From the NCBI GenBank assembly GCA_021801645.1, contig JAJYXT010000054.1:1-59874 (forward strand): a stretch of 59,874 nucleotides of DNA, read 5' to 3'. The notes beneath the pieces were generated by a model that was not told the DNA's origin, did not search any database, and saw only the letters and a list, made by a program, of their open reading frames with translations. Source of the stretch: a bacterium. Its GTDB lineage: Bacteria; Chloroflexota; Dormibacteria; Aeolococcales; Bog-877. The stretch's first letter is position 1, and each line of letters starts with the position of its first letter. This document shows, in pieces, positions 54,631 through 59,874 of this stretch. Both the position numbers and the translations under genes were made by a program.

Positions 54631-54993
54631 TTAGGCACCTCCTGCCAGCCACCAGAGTCGGCGCACGGAGCGCACATCTGTCCCCTGGGAGACTGCGATG
54701 GCGCCGGCCCACTGGGCGGCGCCTGTCTGGAGTCTGCCGCGAGGCCACGGCGGGAAAAACTCCGCTGGGCGAGCCAGATGCGGGTCAGCCGGACTGGCCA
54801 TGGCGGACTCCCAAAATAGGCCGCAGGCTCGTCGTCCCAGGTCCACTCCTATGGCGAGCCGGGCCAGGAGGGCCGCGAAGGCCTCCGGTGGCAGGTGGAG
54901 CCACATGCCGGGGAGCCGGTGGCCGGAATTGCGATCCAAGGCCATTGGCAGGGGAGTCCCGTTTGGGAGACCGCCCCCATGAGTATTCCCCAC
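54631..54993 (-). CDS. small hypothetical protein upstream of Lon-like ATPase
   Basis: Up to 120 residues. The part after MALDRNSGHRL has protein-like composition (MWLHLPPEAFAALLARLAIG, then WAGAIAVSQGTDVRSV). The stop codon directly abuts the ATG of the Lon-like ATPase gene, so the two would be cotranscribed and may work together. The start is uncertain; no family was recognised. Confidence 0.5.
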   Translation of the reverse strand: MGNTHGGGLPNGTPLPMALDRNSGHRLPGMWLHLPPEAFAALLARLAIGVDLGRRACGLFWESAMASPADPHLARPAEFFPPWPRGRLQTGAAQWAGAIAVSQGTDVRSVRRLWWLAGGA

Positions 54994-55649
54994 CGCGTTG
55001 GTGGCTGCCGACCACGGCCGCGGCTACATCGTTCGGCGGGACCGGAAATCGGCTCCGGCCCAGCCGCCGAGAATCCCTCTTACCGGCGGCTCACGTGCCC
55101 AAACTGGTCTTTCTGATCTCCCACATGGGCATCGCGCCAGGGGAGAGCACGGTGCTCCGCCGGCCCACCAACCAGCCTGCTACGGCTGATTGCCGTCCTA
55201 GTGATCGCTGGCATCATGGTCTCACTTTGTTGCGAAGCCGCGTCGGTTCGGGAAAATAGGGGCCCACCTGAGAGAGGCCGTTGCCACGCCTTGATCGGGC
55301 TTGTGACAGCGACGACTACTGGGCCTTTTAAAGAGAAGGGCGGATCGGTTATGGGCCATGAATCCAATCGAGCGCTGGCGACAATCGGGCGCGCTGGTGG
55401 AGGTGGGGAGCGGGTCGAGCTTGAGGTGCGTAGCGCGGGCCGGGCAATTGGTTGAGGGCAGCATCCCGGGACGGCAGCGCCGAGGGTCCGGCCCAGCTAC
55501 GGCGCTCATCGGGAAGGCCGCTTCCGTGGCCGATGACGAGACCGAGAGGCACACCTGCCCAGGCCCAGGCCCTGGGCCTGCGGCGGACCACAGGTGGGGT
55601 AGATGCAAAACGGCCCGCAGGGGATACAGTGGGGGGGTAAGGAGTAGCC
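54994..55649. other. region between divergent genes, no convincing coding frame
   Basis: Separates the Lon-like operon from the response-regulator gene; promoters for both are expected here. Several short frames exist but none is protein-like. Confidence 0.45.
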
Positions 55650-56417
55650 ATGCAGGTCACGCGACAGATCCTGATTGTCGAAGACGACCCTGAGGAGATG
55701 GCCGTGGCGGTGGCAGGGCTGGCACCGCTGCAGATGGACTGCCTCCAGGCCCAGTCCGCCCAAGAGGCGGCCCAGGTGATCCAGCGCCGCGAGGCGCACC
55801 CCCTGATCGCGGTCGTGGACTGGGATATGAGTCTAGCTCCTGACCAGCTGTGGTCGATTCCGCAGCTTCTGCGATGGCTGCGTGATCGCGAGCCGAACCT
55901 CACGGTGATCGTCTTCAGCGCGTATGCAGATCAACTCAACGTCGCTGCCGCTGTCCACGACGCGGATCCCAGTGCCTACCTGCACGACAAGAGGCATAAG
56001 ATTGAGTCACTCTTGGAACGACTCCGGCGGATGTGCACCATCCAATTGGGGGATCTCACGGTCCAGGGGGTCTGTGTGGTCCACGTCCCGTCCCAGGCCA
56101 AGTTCCCGCATCCGATCGGCCTGAGCCTCCTCCTTGCCTACCCAGCGCCTGTCCCGCTTGGCCCAGACGGCGCGCGGAGCCGGGCAGCCCGTCGGTTCAA
56201 CGCATGGCTCATCGAAGTGGACTCGTCGATGCGCGCCTGCTCATCCGGGAAAAGGTCGTACAAGTTGGTGCCGACCCCACCACCGAGCACGGTCGCTGCG
56301 ACGCTGCCATCAACCCGCCACGATCTGCCTGCTCGTACCAGGATCCGGACCGACCATTCGCATGAGCTGGCCCGCAGTCGCAAGAACTCCGTCAATTCCA
56401 GTGCCCCATGCGCCTGA
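55650..56417 (+). CDS. response regulator with atypical C-terminus
   Basis: 255 residues behind a good ribosome site (AAGGAG). Residues ~5-128 are a receiver domain: acidic pocket E11-D12-D13, phospho-acceptor D57 (AVVDWDM), S90 (VIVFSAY) and K114 (LHDKRH). After ~residue 160 the frame becomes Pro/Ser/Arg-rich and unfolded-looking, while another plus frame around 56230-56330 carries a segment like a winged helix (VDARLLIREKVVQVGADPTT). A frameshift that cut off a DNA-binding domain is therefore possible. It overlaps the next gene by ten bases. Confidence 0.75.
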   Translation: MQVTRQILIVEDDPEEMAVAVAGLAPLQMDCLQAQSAQEAAQVIQRREAHPLIAVVDWDMSLAPDQLWSIPQLLRWLRDREPNLTVIVFSAYADQLNVAAAVHDADPSAYLHDKRHKIESLLERLRRMCTIQLGDLTVQGVCVVHVPSQAKFPHPIGLSLLLAYPAPVPLGPDGARSRAARRFNAWLIEVDSSMRACSSGKRSYKLVPTPPPSTVAATLPSTRHDLPARTRIRTDHSHELARSRKNSVNSSAPCA

Positions 56418-57793
56418 CCGACGCCGCCGTCGCGTCCCTGCCCCTGGCGGCTGCGGCGGTGGAGCCAGGCGGAGAGATCCTGGCGCAGACCCCGGAGTGG
56501 AGCGGGGTGGGGCTGGGCACGGCGGCCTACGTCGCCGGGTCGAGAGCGCTCCTGGTCACACCCCTGGACCAAGCCGACGCAGCCGCCCCGCTCGTCGACA
56601 GCCTCATTGACGCGATCGCCCGCGCGGCGGCGGCGAGTGAACCCAGTCGGCAACAGCAGCTCCGGCTACTGGGCGCGTCCCTACAGCTGGTGGCAGGACG
56701 GCCGGCGACCGGGGCAGGCACGGTGGCCGACGTGATCACCGACCTCGTGTCTCTGGGCCCGCTCACCCCGGACTGCGAACTCGTGGTCAAGCCCCACCCC
56801 AGTCCAAAGTGGCCCATCACCGTGCCGACCGCGGTGGCATGGGCCCTCGGCCAGCTCGTCGGCGACGTTGTGGAGTACGACCACGCGACAGCGATCCGGC
56901 TCACCGTCTCGCGGGGACCGCTGTTTCTGCTGGACTGGCGGCGCAACGAGACCCATGACGGGGACACCATCCCGACCTCCCGAGCGCTCCAGCGCCAGCT
57001 CGACAGCCCTACGGGCGAAAGGAGAGACGCCCGTCAATGGCGGAGGCGCGGTTACGTCAGTCTGGCCGCCGATGTCCTGGGCGCCAACCTCACCGGACCG
57101 CGGCGAGCCGAGGACGGGTCCATGATGGCCAGCTTCGAGATGGGCGTACGACGCCTGACCCTGCCGATCGCGGCAGTTGAAGCCGGCCGGGTGATCGACA
57201 CGACTCCGGGATGGGAGAGCGAGCGCGGCTGTCCGTCGGCTGGGTCCCGGACCACGGCCAAGATTGATCGGATCGTGCGTGCCGCTGGCGAGATGCCAGG
57301 GCAGATCATTCGCGACGGTGCCTGGCAGGCGCGTCAGGTAGGCGCCCGGACCTGGATCGCGCGACCACCCGATGGGCGGATTGATCGGCTGCGCGCTGTC
57401 TTGGCACGGTGCTCCCATGACAAAGCCGTCTGGGCCGCGGCCAGTCCCCATGACATTGAGATCGATGGGCTTGCCATCCTCTGCAGCCTCGCCACGGGGA
57501 TCCCGCTGGACGCCTGGTTGTACACCCAGGCCTCCTTTGAGCGGGACTTTCCCGCGGCGACAGCCGCACTGGGCCACCCCTTCCCAGTGCCCACTCTGAC
57601 CCGCCCGGTACTGGGGGCCCATGCCACGGCTTACCTTGCCGTGCACTATGGGCAAGGCTGGCGCTTGGTGGACGAGCAGCTCCACTTGGTACTTCGTGAC
57701 GATGTCGCGGACTTGCCTGTCCTCCGCACCCTGGGGGCACAGTCGGGGACGCTTCCCATCGGCGGTGCGCCCGCTGCGTATCCCGCCTCCTGA
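56408..57793 (+). CDS. sensor/histidine-kinase-like protein, partner of the response regulator
   Basis: 461 residues, not a recognised family as a whole. The N-terminal LPLAAAAVEPGGEILAQTPE reads like a PAS-type sensor start. Around residues 135-180, TVPTAVAWALGQLVGDVVEY followed by IRLTVSRGPLFLLDW resembles the N-box of a histidine-kinase ATPase, but no clear H-box or G-box is seen. The C-terminal half has mixed composition without a motif. The ten-base overlap with the response-regulator gene supports a two-component-like pair. Confidence 0.6.
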   Translation: MRLTDAAVASLPLAAAAVEPGGEILAQTPEWSGVGLGTAAYVAGSRALLVTPLDQADAAAPLVDSLIDAIARAAAASEPSRQQQLRLLGASLQLVAGRPATGAGTVADVITDLVSLGPLTPDCELVVKPHPSPKWPITVPTAVAWALGQLVGDVVEYDHATAIRLTVSRGPLFLLDWRRNETHDGDTIPTSRALQRQLDSPTGERRDARQWRRRGYVSLAADVLGANLTGPRRAEDGSMMASFEMGVRRLTLPIAAVEAGRVIDTTPGWESERGCPSAGSRTTAKIDRIVRAAGEMPGQIIRDGAWQARQVGARTWIARPPDGRIDRLRAVLARCSHDKAVWAAASPHDIEIDGLAILCSLATGIPLDAWLYTQASFERDFPAATAALGHPFPVPTLTRPVLGAHATAYLAVHYGQGWRLVDEQLHLVLRDDVADLPVLRTLGAQSGTLPIGGAPAAYPAS

Positions 57794-58324
57794 GCCTTTT
57801 CGTGGGGGAACCGCGTCAGTTGCGATGGGAAGGCGCGTGCTGTGGACGGGCGGGAGCTGACCAGCGGCGCCTCGGGCTCGAGTTTGGCCCCGGCCGCGCT
57901 CACGGGCTGATTGCCGGGGTTGGCTCCGGCCCCGCCAGAGACGGCAGAGGGCTCACGCTCCCTCGGTTCACCCCGGCCTCGCACAAGTCCCCTGACCCCG
58001 TCTCCAACGAGTTGGCCCTGGTCATGCCTGACACCCGGGATGGCTCCAGTGATTGCTCGGGCGCTGAGCGCACAGCCACGACACGGGTGAGAGGCCGCGG
58101 CCTCCTGTACACGTTCCCCGGTGGCTGTCGTTGCAGGAACGGGGCCTCGCCACGTCCAGAGCGCGCTGGCCGTCCAGGGGGGCGCTTGGCTCACCGTGCT
58201 GTCACCGTGCCTGGTTCTAAGGCCGGTCTTAGGACGATCTCTCTCGTCTTGCGGTGGTAGACGAGAAGAGGTCTAACTACACGAACATGACAAAACGAAG
58301 TCGATATCCTCCGAAACGGGACGC
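57794..58324. other. right end of the island, no convincing gene
   Basis: Open frames on both strands lack protein character. It extends up to the right attachment copy; a recombinase arm-binding or excision-control region could lie here but no repeats were recognised. Confidence 0.45.
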
Positions 58325-58373
58325 TCTCCTTGCCAAGGAGAAGGTCGCGGGTTCGACCCCCGTCTCCCGCTCC
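58325..58373 (+). repeat. attachment site, right copy (tRNA-Gly 3' fragment)
   Basis: A 49-base exact copy of 20129-20177. The 5' half of the tRNA is absent, so this is an attachment remnant, not a functional tRNA. It marks the right border of the island. Confidence 0.93.
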
Positions 58374-58477
58374 GGTGATCTCAGCCGATGGGCTTGGGTC
58401 GCCACTGTGGAGCGCCGCGCCGTGTGCTAGCAGGGGCGCCGCCTATACTCCGCCGGGCGGCTGGGCGGTGCGGAGGG

Positions 58478-59269
58478 ATGGACATGCTTTTGGATGGTCG
58501 GGTCGTGGTGGTATACGGTGGGGGTGGTGCGATCGGCGGCGCGGTCGCTGCGGCATTTGCCGAACAGGGGGCGCAAGTCATCGTCGCCGGCCGCACTCTT
58601 CCCTCGCTCGAGAGTGTGGTGCAGCCGCTGAGTGCGCGGGGCCTCAGCGCCGAAGCGGTCCAGATCGACGCCCTCAGCTCGGCCGAAGTAGAAGCGCACC
58701 TCGACCAAGTGGTGGCCGAGCACGGCGGCATCGACGTCTCGTTCAACGCCATCAGCGCCAGCTACTTCCTGGGAGGCCCGCTTCACGACATCCCCGTCGA
58801 TGACTTCACGGGGGGAATCGCCGAGGGCGTCCGAAGCAACTTTCTCACCGGGGTCGGAGCCGCGCGGCGCATGGCCGGGCGCCATCGGGGAGTGGTTCTC
58901 GGGATCACCGCCAGCTCCTGTCACCGACCTCTCGCCGATCAGGGAAGCTTCGCCATTGCCGGGGCCGCCATCGAGGCGCTGTGCCGCCAGATTGCCGCCG
59001 ACTATGGGCCCCAGGGTGTCCGCGCCGTGTGCATCCGGTCCGCTGGTTCGCCAGATGCCCCCGGAGTGGACGCGGTCCTCACGGCGCTGGCGGAGGAGGA
59101 GGGCATCTCTCGCGAGGCGTTCGAGGCGCGCATGGCGGAGCGAACCCTTTTGAAGCGTCAGCCGCTCCTGCGTGAGATCGCCAACCTCGCGGTGCTGGCC
59201 GCGTCCGACCTGGCGTCCTCAATGACCGGCGGAGTCGCCAACGGTACCTGCGGCGAGACAACCGACTGA
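58478..59269 (+). CDS. SDR-family protein without catalytic Tyr/Lys
   Basis: 263 residues from the ATG at 58478, preceded by GGAGG; a longer in-frame start reaches into the att region and is unlikely. The Rossmann motif is VVYGGGGAIGGAVA and the NNAG position reads FNAIS. At the active site the Tyr is F158 and the Lys G162 (GSFAIAGAAIEAL). Such substitutions usually mean a non-reductase role or divergent chemistry. It is the first chromosomal gene to the right of the island. Confidence 0.85.
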   Translation: MDMLLDGRVVVVYGGGGAIGGAVAAAFAEQGAQVIVAGRTLPSLESVVQPLSARGLSAEAVQIDALSSAEVEAHLDQVVAEHGGIDVSFNAISASYFLGGPLHDIPVDDFTGGIAEGVRSNFLTGVGAARRMAGRHRGVVLGITASSCHRPLADQGSFAIAGAAIEALCRQIAADYGPQGVRAVCIRSAGSPDAPGVDAVLTALAEEEGISREAFEARMAERTLLKRQPLLREIANLAVLAASDLASSMTGGVANGTCGETTD

Positions 59270-59439
59270 GGTCACCTCGGCCAGGTGTCTGGAGTCAGGG
59301 CGTGCCCCTCAGCTCCCTAGCCGCTAGGTGGTTCAACCGTGCCGCGCGGGCATCGTCCCGACTCATGGCGGAGCGGGCCGATGGCCGTCAGTGGCCGGGG
59401 CCTTCCGGATCCCCGTAACCCCTCAGCCAGCTGACGCCG

Positions 59440-59874
59440 TCAGTCGGGCAGCTGGGGGACGTGAAGGGGGGGGCGGTCCAGCATGCGCGCGTGCGCGAGA
59501 CCGGTCTCGTTGATCCGGTCCACGAGTTCGCTGGCCATCGCCACCGAGCGGTGCTTGCCCCCGGTGCATCCCACCGCCAGGCGCAGCACTGATCGGCGCT
59601 GGGCACGGTACAGCGGGAGAAGGTTCAGGAACATCGGTAGGAAGGAGTCGATCAGCTCCCGTGCTCCCGGCTGGGCCAGAAGCAGGGCGCGAACTCGGGG
59701 GTCACTTCCGGGCAGGTCCCGCATCTCCGGAACCCAGTACGGGCTGTCCAGGAACCTCGTGTCCACGACCCAGTCGGCCTCCGCCGGCAGCCCGTCGCGA
59801 TAGCCGAAGGTGAAGCAATCCACCCGCACCACCTCTCGATCCCGCCAGTCATCCAGAAGCTGGGTGAGGTAGGC
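59440..59874 (-). CDS. rapZ: RNase adapter protein RapZ, C-terminal part (runs off window)
   Basis: 145 codons, open to the window edge, so the N-terminal P-loop domain lies outside. VRVDCFTFGYRDGLPAEADW, VVDTRFLDSPYWVPEMRDLP and AVGCTGGKHRSVAMASELVD are the conserved C-terminal RapZ/YvcJ segments, including the GCTGGxHRSV phosphate-binding loop. In its family it binds nucleotide or sugar-phosphate signals; the target in this organism is unknown. Confidence 0.92.
   Translation of the reverse strand, partial: AYLTQLLDDWRDREVVRVDCFTFGYRDGLPAEADWVVDTRFLDSPYWVPEMRDLPGSDPRVRALLLAQPGARELIDSFLPMFLNLLPLYRAQRRSVLRLAVGCTGGKHRSVAMASELVDRINETGLAHARMLDRPPLHVPQLPD

Larger units (their letters stand above)
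20129..58373. mobile_element. genomic island integrated in tRNA-Gly(GCC)
   Basis: The interval is bounded by a perfect 49-base direct repeat made of the 3' part of tRNA-Gly, so the inserted unit is 38,196 bases from repeat start to repeat start. An intact tyrosine integrase begins 171 bases inside the left end. The content is accessory: three tyrosine-recombinase genes or gene sets, transposase remnants, a toxin-antitoxin pair, a peptide-export cassette and variable base composition. Genes on both sides are ordinary chromosomal genes. No conjugation or replication genes were recognised. Confidence 0.9.

Noticed and set aside
57802-58260. Plus-strand frame of 152 codons next to the right attachment site
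   Set aside because: Composition is Gly/Arg-rich and irregular; no start signal or motif.
20349-58324. CRISPR array or restriction-modification system in the island
   Set aside because: No regularly spaced short repeats and no Cas, methyltransferase or endonuclease motifs were seen.
58322-58373. Second tRNA-Gly gene
   Set aside because: Only the part from the anticodon stem to the 3' end is present; the acceptor 5' strand and D-arm are missing, so it is an attachment remnant.

Overview
The window is a high-GC bacterial chromosome segment carrying a 38.2-kb integrated genomic island. I cannot assign a genus. The base composition, frequent GTG starts, the MrfAB-like repair pair and the RapZ gene would fit Actinomycetota or a neighbouring high-GC lineage such as Dormibacterota/Chloroflexota; this is inference.

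Left chromosomal flank (1-20,128). It looks like ordinary core genome: a CoxG-like protein, an MFS carrier, a heterodimeric ABC exporter, 4-hydroxyphenylpyruvate dioxygenase, a molybdenum-cofactor block (moeA facing fdhD-mobA-DUF6457), a formyltransferase, a proline-rich TPR-like protein, a glycerophosphodiesterase, the helicase/exonuclease pair mrfA-mrfB, and a MerR regulator divergent from an ArsB/NhaD-type permease. It ends in a tRNA-Gly(GCC) gene.

Island (about 20,129-58,373). The 3' part of the tRNA-Gly gene is repeated perfectly over 49 bp at 58,325-58,373. A complete tyrosine integrase sits just inside the tRNA end. No relaxase, type IV secretion or replication gene was recognised, so the island is more likely an integrative or mobilisable island than a self-transmissible element. 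Its modules, left to right, are: (i) the integrase and a convergent HTH gene; (ii) a tight three-gene operon ending in an 809-residue protein with two tyrosine-recombinase-like domains; (iii) a MacB-type ABC transporter; (iv) a lower-GC cassette of a 61-residue peptide with 12 cysteines, a MauE-like membrane protein, a CxxC thioredoxin-fold protein, an ABC exporter and a type I signal peptidase; (v) an operon of a second tyrosine recombinase, a Lon-type AAA+ ATPase without a protease domain, and a frameshifted membrane protein; (vi) an unknown 384-residue protein and a VapBC-like pair; (vii) a patchwork of transposase remnants, truncated hydrolases, three MarR regulators and redox enzymes, framed by several direct repeats; (viii) a second Lon-like ATPase; and (ix) a response-regulator/sensor pair near the right end.

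Right chromosomal flank (58,374-59,874): an SDR-family protein lacking the catalytic Tyr/Lys, and the 3' part of rapZ, which runs off the window.

The strongest candidates for undescribed biology are the 12-cysteine peptide cassette (32.2-36.0 kb), the three-gene recombinase-like operon (22.7-27.7 kb), and the paired protease-less Lon ATPases (37.5-38.7 and 53.2-54.6 kb), one of them translationally coupled to a recombinase.
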